Of a DNA stretch of 64,000 nt, positions 26,593 to 36,392 are shown piece by piece. The stretch is from an uncultured Rhodospirillales bacterium (lineage in GTDB: Bacteria; Pseudomonadota; Alphaproteobacteria; Rhodospirillales; UBA2165): NCBI GenBank assembly GCA_913055735.1, contig CAJXKD010000001.1, forward strand, positions 1 through 64,000, given 5' to 3'. Under the pieces are notes generated by a model. It was not told where the DNA came from. It saw only the letters and a program-made list of their open reading frames with translations, and did no database searches. A program made the position numbers and the translations under genes. Each line of letters begins with the position of its first letter. Positions within the stretch are counted from its first letter, which is position 1.

Positions 26593-29352
26593 ATGCCATC
26601 ACGGCCTAGGGGAGAGGCTGCGGATAAATCCGCCGCCAAGACACCTGCCGCGCCCGCCGTCCACAGCCGAACGGAAAGTGGTGGCGCAGGTGCGCCCGTT
26701 GGTGATGCATTGATTCAGGCCGCCTTCGACCATGTATCCGATGGGATCTTGGTGCTCAGCTCAGAAGGCGCCATTGAACTTGCCAATCCCGCGGCAAGTA
26801 GGATTTTTGGTTACCTGCCCGAAAAGCTCGAGGGCGTTGCTTTCTCGTCCCTCATCGATACCCCCGGCCAAGGGGTCATCGAAAATCTCGGCGACATCGA
26901 TGGGAATGAGGCTTCCACGGATTCTCACCCGGCCAAATCGCACCCAGCCAAATCACACATTGTCACCGCCACCCGTCTCAGCGGGGAAAAGCTGATACTG
27001 GCCATAAACCTTGCCGAGGTGATCGCCGAGGAGCACACCAAAATTATCGTGACGGTGCGCGATGTTTCGGCGGAGCAAAATCAGCAAAAATCGTTCGAAG
27101 AGGATGCCCGACGTTTCAAGGACATCTCGCAACTGGGCGCCGATTGGATATGGGAAACGGACGCGAAACTTCGTTTCACCTATATGTCGCCTGCGGGCTG
27201 CAGGGCTTTCCGTCTAACCCATGACCAAGTTTTGGGTCTCGACCGGAAGCAACTGTCGCGCTTGCGGCGTATCGTAATCTCCAAAGGAAATTTACAGCAG
27301 CATCTGCACGACCTGCGGAAACGTCAGCCATTTACCGACTTCGAATTTTGTATCGTGCGCGATGATGGCACGGAAGTACACGTTCAGGCGAGCGGCCGCC
27401 CAATTCACGGCCGCGACGGCGCATTCCAAGGATACCGAGGCTATTCCAAGGACGTCACGGCCTGGCGCCAAGCGACGGAGCGCCATGAGATCAGCGAACG
27501 GCGCTTCCATGACTTTGCGGCATCGGCCGCCGACCGATTTTGGGAAACGGATTCGGCGCATCGGTTCATTTATGTTTCCGATACCGCTGCCCGGACCGCG
27601 ATGCTTCCCGCCAAATACATCATCGGCAAGAAGCGTTGGGAACTTCCCGGACCGCCCGCAGACGATGAAATTTGGCTGCCTCACCGGGAAGCCCTCGATG
27701 ATCGTATGCCGTTCCGCGATTTCCGCGTCGCCCAAGCCGGAATTGACGGCAGCGCTCTCCACCTAAGGATCAGCGGCCGTCCCGTATTTAGTGATGACGG
27801 GCGGTTCCTCGGTTATCGCGGCACGACCGTCGATGAAACCAAAGAGATCGAAGCTCGGAATCTCGCCGATCACAATGAACGGCTGTTTCTGCAGGCGATC
27901 GACACCATTGCAGACGCCGTCAGCCTATATGATTCCGAAGACAATTTCGTTCTGTGCAACAGCACCTATCGGCAACGCCACAAAGGGCTGGAGCATCTGC
28001 TGGTACCCGGCACCCCGGTTGAAACCATCGTACGCGCCTCCGCCGAGCTCGGGCACATCAAATTGGCGAACGGATCGATCGGCCAACAAGTCAACGAAAT
28101 CATCAAGCGGCACAAGCAGAGGATCGGCGACTACATGTATGAAGCGCCCGACGGGCGGTGGTCGAGAATACAGCGGCATTCGACACGCGATGGCGGTGTC
28201 CTCGTCATAAACGCCGACGTAACGCAGCAGAAACAATATGAGGACGTGCTCCGCGCCAGCGAGCAGCGCGCACGCGCCTTTCTCAATGCCACCTCGGATT
28301 TCGCGGTCTTGCTCGACCCCGAAGGCGTCATCGTCGATATCAACCTCGCGATGGCGGAGAGGTTGGGCAAACCCATACACGTTTTGATCGGATCGAAACT
28401 AAATGATTTTCTCGATCAACGCGTCGCGGCGCGGCGCACACGGTATCTGCAGCGCGTTGTCGACACCCGGGAACCCGTCGAGTTCGAAGACTATCATCAG
28501 GGCAGTTGGCTTGAGTCCAAATTCAGTCCCATTCTCGGCGCCAACGGGGAGGTATTACACGTTGCGCTGTTCATTCGCGACGTTACCGTCGAAAAGCAAG
28601 CTGAGTTTGCCCTCACGGTCGCCAAGGACGCCGCCGAAACCGCGAACCGGGCGAAATCCGAATTTTTGGCCAACATGAGCCACGAATTGCGGACACCTCT
28701 CAACGCCATCATCGGCTTCTCCGAAGCGATGCATGAGGAAATGTTCGGTCCGATCGAGAATGAAAAATACCGCGGTTACGTTGGCGATATCCTGTCCTCA
28801 AGCTTGCGCCTTCTCAACGTGATCAACGACGTTCTCGATATTTCGGCCATCGAACAGAGCAAGGCCGTCATCGAGGATGATCAAATCGACCCCCTGGAAT
28901 GTTGCGCATCGGTCGAGCGCCTCGCCTCCGCCGCAGCGGCAAAGAAGAAAATTCAACTCAGTTGCAATGTAGATCCGTCCCTACCGCATCTGATTGCCGA
29001 TGAACGGCGCTTCAAGCAGGTTCTTCTCAATGTCGTCACCAATGCGATCAAGTTCACACCTGAGAACGGCTCGGTTGAACTATGGGCTGGCCTATCGGAC
29101 GACGGTACTTTCAACATCAGCGTTGCCGACAATGGCGTCGGGATGACCGAAGAGGGTATCTCCACCGCCCTGATGCCATTCGGCCAGATCGAAAACGATC
29201 AAGCGCCGACGGGTGACGGAACCGGCTTGGGACTTCCGGTCTCCGCCGCGATCATGCAGGCCCACGGCGGCATGCTCTCCATCGACAGCAAGCCGGGCCA
29301 GGGCACCACCGTTACCTTGCGGTTCCCCGAAAGCCGCGTGCAGCTCGATTGA
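26593..29352 (+). CDS. Multi-PAS sensor histidine kinase
   Basis: A 919-residue kinase with no predicted membrane helix, so it senses a cytosolic signal. The ATG at 26593 is preferred; a TTG at 26575 would add six residues. Four to five PAS domains occupy roughly residues 40-670 (for example DHVSDGILVLSSEGAIELAN, GADWIWETDAKLRFTYMSP, FWETDSAHRFIYVSD, DTIADAVSLYDSEDNFVLCN). HisKA follows with the phosphorylated His697 in NMSHELRTPLNAIIGF. The HATPase domain has DNGVGM and GDGTGLGLPVSAAIM. No receiver domain or adjacent response regulator is present. Residues near 120-128 hold a short PAKSHPAKSH tandem duplication. Confidence 0.9.
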   Translation: MPSRPRGEAADKSAAKTPAAPAVHSRTESGGAGAPVGDALIQAAFDHVSDGILVLSSEGAIELANPAASRIFGYLPEKLEGVAFSSLIDTPGQGVIENLGDIDGNEASTDSHPAKSHPAKSHIVTATRLSGEKLILAINLAEVIAEEHTKIIVTVRDVSAEQNQQKSFEEDARRFKDISQLGADWIWETDAKLRFTYMSPAGCRAFRLTHDQVLGLDRKQLSRLRRIVISKGNLQQHLHDLRKRQPFTDFEFCIVRDDGTEVHVQASGRPIHGRDGAFQGYRGYSKDVTAWRQATERHEISERRFHDFAASAADRFWETDSAHRFIYVSDTAARTAMLPAKYIIGKKRWELPGPPADDEIWLPHREALDDRMPFRDFRVAQAGIDGSALHLRISGRPVFSDDGRFLGYRGTTVDETKEIEARNLADHNERLFLQAIDTIADAVSLYDSEDNFVLCNSTYRQRHKGLEHLLVPGTPVETIVRASAELGHIKLANGSIGQQVNEIIKRHKQRIGDYMYEAPDGRWSRIQRHSTRDGGVLVINADVTQQKQYEDVLRASEQRARAFLNATSDFAVLLDPEGVIVDINLAMAERLGKPIHVLIGSKLNDFLDQRVAARRTRYLQRVVDTREPVEFEDYHQGSWLESKFSPILGANGEVLHVALFIRDVTVEKQAEFALTVAKDAAETANRAKSEFLANMSHELRTPLNAIIGFSEAMHEEMFGPIENEKYRGYVGDILSSSLRLLNVINDVLDISAIEQSKAVIEDDQIDPLECCASVERLASAAAAKKKIQLSCNVDPSLPHLIADERRFKQVLLNVVTNAIKFTPENGSVELWAGLSDDGTFNISVADNGVGMTEEGISTALMPFGQIENDQAPTGDGTGLGLPVSAAIMQAHGGMLSIDSKPGQGTTVTLRFPESRVQLD

Positions 29353-29476
29353 CCCCTCCCCGCCCTGGAACGATATATCCTGACGTGGCATCATCCCGCC
29401 GATCCACGCTGTACGTATAGAAGCCGTTTTAAACGCAACGGCCGATCCACATGGCAATCCACATTAGGGGGGAAAC

Positions 29477-30418
29477 ATGCGAACCACAAAACTCGGAAAT
29501 TCCAACCTCACGCTTCCGCCCATCGGCGTCGGCTGCAACCGGCTCACGGATGCCAACGACAAGGCGCTTCACGAAACGGTCACCGAAGCGCTGGCGCGAG
29601 GAATTACTCACTTTGACACCGCCGAATCCTATGGCATGGGCGCAAGCGAAGAGTTCCTTGCGGCCGCACTGAAAGGAAGGCGCGAGCAAGCCTTCATCGC
29701 GTCAAAATTCGGGCTCATCTATGGCGCGGGCGGTGTCCAAATCCATGGCTCGCCGGACTATGTCCGGGAAGCTTGCGATCGCAGCCTGAAGCGGCTCGGT
29801 ACCGATCACATCGATCTCTACTATCAACACCGGGTCGACCCAGATGTCCCTGTCGAGGAAACCTGGGGTGCGATGAAAGAGTTGGTCGATGCCGGCAAAG
29901 TGTTGTCTCTCGGCATTTCCAATCCGTCCCCCGACGAGATCCGCCGCGCCCACGCCGTACATCCGGTTTCGGCCCTACAAATGGAATACTCGCTGTTTAC
30001 CCGCGATGTCGAAGCGACGTTCCTGCCTCTATGCCGGGAGTTAGACATCACGTTCGTCGCTTACGGCCCCCTCGCCTTTGCCTTTCTCGGCGGCGACATC
30101 AAAAGCGTCGATGACTTTCCCAAGGATGATGGCTATCGCCGTGGCATGCCTCGTTTTCAGGACGAGAACATCTCCCATAATCTCGATCTTCTGCGAACGC
30201 TGAAAGATGTCGCGAACGAAGTCGACGCCACGCCGGGCCAGGTATCACTCGCGTGGCTGATGGGCGGCCGGGACCAGGTGATCCCGATCCCCGGGTCACG
30301 TCGCAAAGAGCATCTGATTGAGAATGCGGAGGCTTGCGATATCAACCTGTCGCCGGATCAGTACAAACGCCTCAGCGAGGCGTATCCTATCGGCGCGGCC
30401 AAAGGGGAGAAACGATAG
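29477..30418 (+). CDS. Aldo/keto reductase
   Basis: A 313-residue NADPH-dependent TIM-barrel oxidoreductase. The start follows a strong AGGGGGGAA. The catalytic tetrad can be read as Asp and Tyr in HFDTAESYGMG, Lys in FIASKFG, and His in YYQHRVDPD. The NADP-binding C-terminus includes VIPIPGSRRKEHLIENAEA. It resembles the YakC/Tas general aldehyde reductases. The physiological carbonyl is unknown. It is convergent with the protease gene, with stops ten bases apart. Confidence 0.93.
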   Translation: MRTTKLGNSNLTLPPIGVGCNRLTDANDKALHETVTEALARGITHFDTAESYGMGASEEFLAAALKGRREQAFIASKFGLIYGAGGVQIHGSPDYVREACDRSLKRLGTDHIDLYYQHRVDPDVPVEETWGAMKELVDAGKVLSLGISNPSPDEIRRAHAVHPVSALQMEYSLFTRDVEATFLPLCRELDITFVAYGPLAFAFLGGDIKSVDDFPKDDGYRRGMPRFQDENISHNLDLLRTLKDVANEVDATPGQVSLAWLMGGRDQVIPIPGSRRKEHLIENAEACDINLSPDQYKRLSEAYPIGAAKGEKR

Positions 30419-30428
30419 CCCCGATATC

Positions 30429-31934
30429 CTAGAGCTTTGTTTGGGTGCCGAACCGGGCCAGGAATTTATCGTGGGACCCGTCTTGGAGATAAGCGACAGC
30501 GCACCCTAACATCCGGTCATCGTTCTTTTCTCCGGCTGTCGGGCAATTGCTTTCCCGCACCTTGGCATTTGCGCGCGCTTGCAGCCCCTGATCGACTTGC
30601 AGTGCGTGCGGCAGGTCCGCCTCGCGGCGGCCATCTTCTTGCGCGTCGCCGGTGATGGCAATATCGGGCGCCACACCGCCGCCTTGGATCGAGCGGCCCG
30701 ACGGCAAGTAGTACAACGCCGTCGTCAGCCGAAGCGCGCCGTCCCATTGCAGCGGCGTGATAGTCTGCACGGACCCTTTTCCGAACGACCGGACACCCAT
30801 GATCATCGCCCGGTGATGGTCCTGTAACGCCCCCGCGACAATTTCAGATGCGGACGCGGACCCCCGATTGATCAATACGACCACCGGCAAGCCGTTGGAC
30901 AAATCGCCGGGCGTCGCCGTAAAACTGCGGCCCTCGCCGTCCCGGTCCCGAACCGAAACGATATCACCACGGTTCAGAAAAGCATCCGCTATGGCGACCG
31001 ATTGATTCAACAGCCCACCCGGATTGTTGCGCAGATCGATGACAAGCCCCTGCAATCGATCCCTTGACTGACGGCGCAGCGCCCGAAGCGCATCTTCCAA
31101 CTCGTCGTCGGCACGTTGGATGAAACTGGTGATCCGGATCACACCGATATTGCCCTCCAGACGCCATTTCACCGGCTTTATCTGGATGACGGCGCGGGTA
31201 ATCGTCACATCGAACAGGGTCGTTTCGTCGGCACCGCTTTCACGCTGGATCGTCAGCCGAACATCGGTATTCGCCGGCCCGCGCAGCAGTTTCACTGCCT
31301 CCACCAACGACATGCCTTCGATCGATTGGCCATCCACATGGGTGATCAGATCGCCGGCCTTGAGCCCCGCGTGAAATGCCGGCGTATCCTCGATCGGAGC
31401 GATGACCTTGACGAAGCCGTTTTCCATGTTGATCTCGATACCGAGCCCACCGAACTCGCCGCGCGTCGCGACCTGAGAGTCCTTGAATTCTTCGGGATTG
31501 AGGTAGGACGAATGCGGATCCAGCGATGCCATCAGCGAATCCAGCGCTGCCTCCGTCACGTCCGACGACGGGATCGCCCCCGGCCGGCCATCGATCTTCT
31601 TGATGCCGTCGACGGCGGCCGCGATCAATTGGACGTCATCGATACGCTGCACATAGTCAGCGCGCACGCGGAGATATGCATCGGTAAAATGTCGAAGCTG
31701 CTGCGCCCGGCTCGAATCCGTGGCGGCATAGGCGGCATAAACGCTCCTGAATTCCTCGAGACTGCGGGCTGCAACGGGGTCTTCGGCGGGCCGAATATGG
31801 GGGAAACCACCGAAAATCCTGGCCAGCGGCGCGTTGCCACCGGCGCACCCGACCAGCGTGTTGGACGTCGTGAACAGGACGACCAATCCGACCAAGGTCA
31901 GTTTCGCAACACGTAAAAGCCGATTTTTCGTCAC
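30429..31934 (-). CDS. S41-family C-terminal processing protease, lipoprotein
   Basis: A 501-residue tail-specific peptidase on the periplasmic side of a membrane. The only suitable start is GTG 31934, giving a lipoprotein signal with lipobox LVGC at residues about 23-26. A PDZ domain follows (GGLGIEINMENG...AFHAGLKAGDLITHVDGQSIEGM). The S41 catalytic core has LRNNPGGLLNQSV, the nucleophile in RGSASASEIVAGALQ, and Lys in SFGKGSVQTI. Most family members are CtpA-type, with a plain signal peptide. The C-terminal tail is Cys-containing and unrelated to known domains. Confidence 0.9.
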   Translation of the reverse strand: MTKNRLLRVAKLTLVGLVVLFTTSNTLVGCAGGNAPLARIFGGFPHIRPAEDPVAARSLEEFRSVYAAYAATDSSRAQQLRHFTDAYLRVRADYVQRIDDVQLIAAAVDGIKKIDGRPGAIPSSDVTEAALDSLMASLDPHSSYLNPEEFKDSQVATRGEFGGLGIEINMENGFVKVIAPIEDTPAFHAGLKAGDLITHVDGQSIEGMSLVEAVKLLRGPANTDVRLTIQRESGADETTLFDVTITRAVIQIKPVKWRLEGNIGVIRITSFIQRADDELEDALRALRRQSRDRLQGLVIDLRNNPGGLLNQSVAIADAFLNRGDIVSVRDRDGEGRSFTATPGDLSNGLPVVVLINRGSASASEIVAGALQDHHRAMIMGVRSFGKGSVQTITPLQWDGALRLTTALYYLPSGRSIQGGGVAPDIAITGDAQEDGRREADLPHALQVDQGLQARANAKVRESNCPTAGEKNDDRMLGCAVAYLQDGSHDKFLARFGTQTKL

Positions 31935-32130
31935 GCGGTACCGCCACTCCTTTTCTTCGGCTTTGCCCCGCGTGTGAGAAAGCCGTCCACTTCCCGACAC
32001 GCCAAGATCACAAACCTGCGCCACGAAGCAGTCAATGGTTATAAATGATTATATAGGCTCCACATCCCACGAATCCAGAAAGATCGCAGGAACCGGCCGC
32101 TAAAGAGCAAGCGTTTCCGGGGAGTTAGTC

Positions 32131-33459
32131 TTAGTCGACGGCTTGGAGAACGTCATCGACGATCCCGACCAGCCGGTCGATATCGGGCTTTTCGATAATC
32201 AACGGCGGTGCTAAGGCGATCACATCGCCGGTCACCCGAATGAAGGCACCCGCCTCATAGGCATGGTCGAACGCCTCACCGGCGCGCGCGCCGGGCCGGC
32301 CCTCGCGGGGCTCCAACTCGATCCCGGCGGCAATACCGACCTCGCGGACATCGATCACGTGCCGCGAGTCGTCAAGGCTATGCACCGCGTCCCGCCAATA
32401 CGGCTCCAGTTCGGCCGCCCGCTCAAACAACCCTTCACGCTCAAATACTTCGAGCGTCGCCAACCCCGCCGCACAAGCCAGCGGATGACCGGAATAGGTA
32501 TAGCCGTGGAACAATTCGATCCCGTCACCCGGTGCACTCATCAGCGTGTCATGGATTTCGGCGGACATGAGCACACCGCCCATGGGGACCGTTCCGTTCG
32601 TCAGACCTTTGGCCACCGTCATCATATCCGGCAGAACATTGAAACGTTCCGCCGCCGACCCCGCGCCGATACGGCCGAATGCGGTGATCACCTCGTCAAA
32701 AATCAGCAGGAGACCGTGCCGGTCGCAAATTTCGCGCAACCGTTCCAGATACCCCACGGGCGGCACCAGCACGCCGGTTGACCCGGCCATCGGCTCGACG
32801 ATCACGGCGGCGATCGACTCTGCGCCATGCAGGGCGACGATCTCTTCCAACGCATCGGCACGCTCGGCGCCCCATTGCGGCTGACCGCGGGAAAAAGCGT
32901 TCCGCTCCGGGTCATGGGTATCCGGCAAATGATCGACCGCCGGCAAGAGATTTCCGCCGAATGCTTTCCGATTGTTGGCAATGCCGCCAACGGAGGTACC
33001 GCCAAATCCGGCACCATGGAACCCCCGGGCGCGGCCGACGAACATGCGCCGCTGCGCTTCCCCGCGCCGGTGGTGATAGGCGAGCGCGATCTTCAACGCC
33101 GTATCGACAGCCTCGGAGCCCGAATTGGTGAAGAATACATGATCGAGGCCGTCAGGCATGATCGTGGTAAGGCGGTTCGCCAGTTCAAACGCCAACGGAT
33201 GCGCGACCTGATAAGATGCGGCGTAATCCATTTTGGCGGCTTGGGCCGCGATCGCGTCAGAGATTTCTTTGCGGCCATGCCCGGCCAGAACGCACCACAT
33301 CCCCGAGATACCGTCCAAGACCTGGCGGCCGTCGGCCGTGCTGTAGCGCACGCCATCGGCCCCGACGAACAGGCGCGGTGACGCCTTGAACCGCCGGTTG
33401 GCGGTAAATGGCATCAAAAACGACCCAAAATCGTTAGGTAGTTGCGGGGAACCGGACAT
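32131..33459 (-). CDS. Class III omega-amino acid:pyruvate-type aminotransferase
   Basis: A 442-residue PLP aminotransferase of fold type I. The start at 33459 gives MSGSPQLPNDFGSFLMPFTANRRF, the normal N-terminus; an upstream GTG at 33501 is possible. Key segments are DGISGMWCVLAGHG, FFTNSGSEAVDTALKIA, the cofactor-binding LIFDEVITAFGR, and the PLP lysine in VAKGLTNGTVPMGGV. Family members move amino groups between beta-alanine, taurine-like or amine donors and pyruvate. The donor is not readable. No adjacent dehydrogenase shares its strand closely. Confidence 0.92.
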   Translation of the reverse strand: MSGSPQLPNDFGSFLMPFTANRRFKASPRLFVGADGVRYSTADGRQVLDGISGMWCVLAGHGRKEISDAIAAQAAKMDYAASYQVAHPLAFELANRLTTIMPDGLDHVFFTNSGSEAVDTALKIALAYHHRRGEAQRRMFVGRARGFHGAGFGGTSVGGIANNRKAFGGNLLPAVDHLPDTHDPERNAFSRGQPQWGAERADALEEIVALHGAESIAAVIVEPMAGSTGVLVPPVGYLERLREICDRHGLLLIFDEVITAFGRIGAGSAAERFNVLPDMMTVAKGLTNGTVPMGGVLMSAEIHDTLMSAPGDGIELFHGYTYSGHPLACAAGLATLEVFEREGLFERAAELEPYWRDAVHSLDDSRHVIDVREVGIAAGIELEPREGRPGARAGEAFDHAYEAGAFIRVTGDVIALAPPLIIEKPDIDRLVGIVDDVLQAVD

Positions 33460-33600
33460 ATCGGGGAGCCACTTTAACTCGTTAACGACGCCGGCACGCA
33501 AAGAAGACGGTGTGGGCCGGGCGTCGGGGGTGGGACGGTACCATGTCGGGCCTTTCCGTCAAACAAATTGTGCATTGCGGAAGCAATTTGCAACGCCCAA

Positions 33601-34644
33601 TCAACAACGTCTATGAACGACCCATAGGACAATGGTTAACACGGCCAAAGCGCCCGCCTGATGGGCCGCGGCGAGGTGCACCGGCACGACGAGCAGCAAT
33701 GTGGAGATCCCTAGGGTCACCTGAACGGCCACCGCGGCCATCAAGACGTGATACGCGATCCGGTACTCGGCCGCCGACGCCGCCCCCATCGCCCACAGCC
33801 ACGCCCAAATGGTCAAGCCCGCCGTCGTCACCGCGAGGAGGCGGTGGTCAAATTGAACCGTGATAATGTTTTCGAAGAAATTGGCGATCCACGGCGACAG
33901 AAAGAAAAGCCCTTCCGGTATCAGCCGGCCATCCATCAGCGGGAAGGTATTATAGGTCTTGCCCGCATCGAGACCCGCGACAAAGCCGCCCGACATCATG
34001 GTGATGAACACCATCACCAAAATAACCCAAGTAAGCCGCCTCAGGCCGACGGGAAGCGCGCGGGCCGGCGCGCTACGCCCCCACAAGAGATCGAAGGCCG
34101 TCCACAACATCGCCCCATAGATCAGAACGGCGAGCGCCAGATGGGCCGTCAGCCTGTACTGGCTGACATCGGGCTGATCGACCAGCCCGCTTTTGACCAT
34201 ATACCATCCCATCCCTCCTTGCGCCGCGCCGAGGAGGAAAAAGACCACCAATCGCCGCCCAAGTGCCGCGTCGATCCAGCGGCGCCACAGGAAGATCACA
34301 AGCGGCACGGCGAAAACGACGCCCAGCAACCGCCCCCACAGGCGATGAATGTACTCCATCCAGAAGATCTCCTGGAATTCGAGCAGGCTCATGCCGTAGT
34401 TGAGCTTTTTGTATTCGGGGAACTGTTTGTAGGCGTCGAAAACCCGAAGCCATTCCTCGTGGCTCAACGGTGGGAGCCAACCGGAAATGGGCCGCCAATC
34501 CACCATGGACAATCCGGACTGGGTCAGCCGCGTGACGCCGCCAAGCACCACCATGACGAACACCATCGCACACAGACCGAGCAGCCAAAAGGCAAGGATC
34601 CTGCGGCGATCGGTTGAGGGACGATGGATGGCGATCGTGGTCAT
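33601..34644 (-). CDS. ctaA: Heme A synthase (COX15/CtaA)
   Basis: Inner-membrane enzyme oxidising the C8 methyl of heme O to give heme A for cytochrome c oxidase. The ATG at 34644 is preceded by AAGGG; the product is 347 residues with about eight membrane helices. Family signatures are VVLGGVTRLTQSGLSMVDWRP, the His in WMEYIHRLWGRLLGV, QGGMGWYMVKSGL, and the late His in QFDHRLLAV and VHLAAAHQAGAL. This is the alphaproteobacterial type 2 form. It indicates an aa3-type oxidase elsewhere and an aerobic lifestyle. No oxidase genes are adjacent. Confidence 0.95.
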   Translation of the reverse strand: MTTIAIHRPSTDRRRILAFWLLGLCAMVFVMVVLGGVTRLTQSGLSMVDWRPISGWLPPLSHEEWLRVFDAYKQFPEYKKLNYGMSLLEFQEIFWMEYIHRLWGRLLGVVFAVPLVIFLWRRWIDAALGRRLVVFFLLGAAQGGMGWYMVKSGLVDQPDVSQYRLTAHLALAVLIYGAMLWTAFDLLWGRSAPARALPVGLRRLTWVILVMVFITMMSGGFVAGLDAGKTYNTFPLMDGRLIPEGLFFLSPWIANFFENIITVQFDHRLLAVTTAGLTIWAWLWAMGAASAAEYRIAYHVLMAAVAVQVTLGISTLLLVVPVHLAAAHQAGALAVLTIVLWVVHRRC

Positions 34645-34795
34645 GACACCCTTATTTTTATTTGTGGCTTTTCGCTCGCGCAATATCCTGTCGGCATCGA
34701 AGCCGATCGGGCACATCTTCTCTCATACTCGCGCTGTTTTTTCCAACCCCGGTTTCAGAAGCCCATGAGATGACGGGTTCTCGCGGAATCCGCCC

Positions 34796-34820
34796 TGACC
34801 CCCTATAATGACCCCCTATA
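34796..34820 (+). promoter_or_regulatory. Tandem 12-bp repeat with a perfect -10 hexamer
   Basis: TGACCCCCTATA occurs twice (34796-34807 and 34809-34820), one base apart. The junction creates TATAAT at 34804-34809. No good -35 is seen 17 bp upstream. It lies 92 bp before the MDR gene and may be its promoter or a regulator site. Confidence 0.4.
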
Positions 34821-34911
34821 CTGGTGCCGAGATACGATTTGCACCTCGACCGCAACGGCTCGGCACAAATAAACAGGCGTCGAAAACGCCGTTATCAGGA
34901 GAGGAAGCCCA

Positions 34912-35871
34912 ATGCCCAGCGCGATCCCCACGACGATGAAAGCCGTCACCCTCCACAGTTACGGCGACGCCGGTAATTTGACCTATGAGGACGTTCCCGT
35001 CCCGACCCCCGCCGACGGCGAAATGCTGGTCGCGGTCAAGGCGGCCAGCATCAATCCCATCGATTTCAAAACGCGCAACGGCCAGGGAGTCAATCGCGGC
35101 TGGGAGGATAGCGTCCTGCCCGTCATCCTGGGCTGGGACATCTCGGGCCTCGTTGTTCAATCCAAATCCGATAAGTTTGCCGAAGGCGATGAGATCTATT
35201 CCATGCCGCGGTTCCCGGCGCCAGCGGGTGCCTATGCCGAATACATTACCGTTCCCGCCGAAGATGCCGCGCCAAAACCCGCCTGTCTCGATCATATCCA
35301 AGCAGCCTCGGTTCCCCTCGCGGCGCTGACGGCGTGGCAGGCGCTGATCGACACCGCCGGCCTCGAGGCTGGCCAACATGTTCTGGTGCAGGCGGCGGCC
35401 GGCGGGGTCGGCCATTTTGCCGTCCAGATCGCCAAGTGGCGCGGCGCGCACGTGACCGGCACCGCGTCCGCCCGCAATACCGATTTCCTGCGCGAGATCG
35501 GCGTCGACGACATCATCGATTACACCAAGACGAACGTCGCCGACACGGTCTCCGGCATGGATGTCGTCTTCCATATGCTCCCCGCCGACATGCGGGAGAT
35601 TTCCTGGGCGACCCTCAAACCGGGCGGCTTCCTGATTTCCATCACCGGCCCCGTTGCCGAGGAGGAGGCGTCGGCCCATGGCGGGCGCGGCACATTTGTT
35701 CTGGTCAGACCAAGCGGCGCACAACTCGCCGAAATCGGCAGGTTGATCGAGGATGGTGCGATCCGTCCGACCGTGGATGCCGTCTACCCCCTCGACGCCG
35801 TCGCCGAGGCGCACGCGCATGTCGAAGGCGGTCATACCCGCGGCAAGGTGGTGATCAAGATCGCCGACTGA
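34912..35871 (+). CDS. Zinc-independent medium-chain dehydrogenase/reductase (quinone oxidoreductase-like)
   Basis: A 319-residue NADP-dependent reductase of the MDR superfamily. It opens MPSAIPTTMKAVTLHSYGDAG and has the GroES-like domain ending near residue 120. The Rossmann motif is VLVQAAAGGVGHFAVQIAKW. No zinc-ligand cysteines are present, matching quinone oxidoreductases and the bacterial alkenal/one reductases. The Shine-Dalgarno AGGAGAGG fixes the start. It is followed 43 bp later by a VOC gene in the same direction, suggesting a detoxification pair. Confidence 0.9.
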   Translation: MPSAIPTTMKAVTLHSYGDAGNLTYEDVPVPTPADGEMLVAVKAASINPIDFKTRNGQGVNRGWEDSVLPVILGWDISGLVVQSKSDKFAEGDEIYSMPRFPAPAGAYAEYITVPAEDAAPKPACLDHIQAASVPLAALTAWQALIDTAGLEAGQHVLVQAAAGGVGHFAVQIAKWRGAHVTGTASARNTDFLREIGVDDIIDYTKTNVADTVSGMDVVFHMLPADMREISWATLKPGGFLISITGPVAEEEASAHGGRGTFVLVRPSGAQLAEIGRLIEDGAIRPTVDAVYPLDAVAEAHAHVEGGHTRGKVVIKIAD

Positions 35872-35914
35872 AATATGTCACGTTGGGCGGAGAACGCCCA
35901 TTGGAGGAACCACG

Positions 35915-36304
35915 ATGAAGATTTCCGCCCTCGATCACGTCAATATCGAAACCGATGACGTCGACCGGTCCGCCAAATTCTACGAGGACGTCCTGGGATT
36001 GACCGTCGGGAAGCGGCCCCAGTTCAACGAACCGGGATATTGGATGTATTCTAACGGCAAGCCCATCGTCCATATCATCGTCCGCAATCCCAAGAACAAG
36101 ATGCTCACGGGTTCGGAACATGCCGCAATCTCGCACTTCTCCATGCAGATCGAAGATTTCGATACCGCAAGGGCGCGGCTCGTGGAAAAGGGCATCGATT
36201 TTCGCGAGAACAATCCGCCCGGCACGGGCCTGAAACAGCTCTTTTTGGCCGATCCCGACGAAGTTCTGGTGGAACTGCTCTATATCCCGGAGGGCGGGCG
36301 GTAA
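35915..36304 (+). CDS. VOC (glyoxalase/bleomycin resistance/dioxygenase) family protein
   Basis: A 129-residue metal-binding betaalphabetabetabeta protein. It starts MKISALDHVNIETDDVDRSAKFYEDVLGL, with His8 as a likely first metal ligand. Other candidate ligands are the His of KPIVHIIV and ISHFSMQIED, and the Glu in VLVELLYIPEGG. The start follows TTGGAGGAACC. Single-domain members act as dimers. The reaction (isomerase, epimerase, thiol transfer or ring cleavage) is unknown. Confidence 0.88.
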   Translation: MKISALDHVNIETDDVDRSAKFYEDVLGLTVGKRPQFNEPGYWMYSNGKPIVHIIVRNPKNKMLTGSEHAAISHFSMQIEDFDTARARLVEKGIDFRENNPPGTGLKQLFLADPDEVLVELLYIPEGGR

Positions 36305-36392
36305 GTTCGCACCCCGCCGACCTGACTTATTAGTGTCATAAATCCCGGCGTATAAACGGGCGCCCGTCGATTGTCCGGAGACGCCATCCCCC

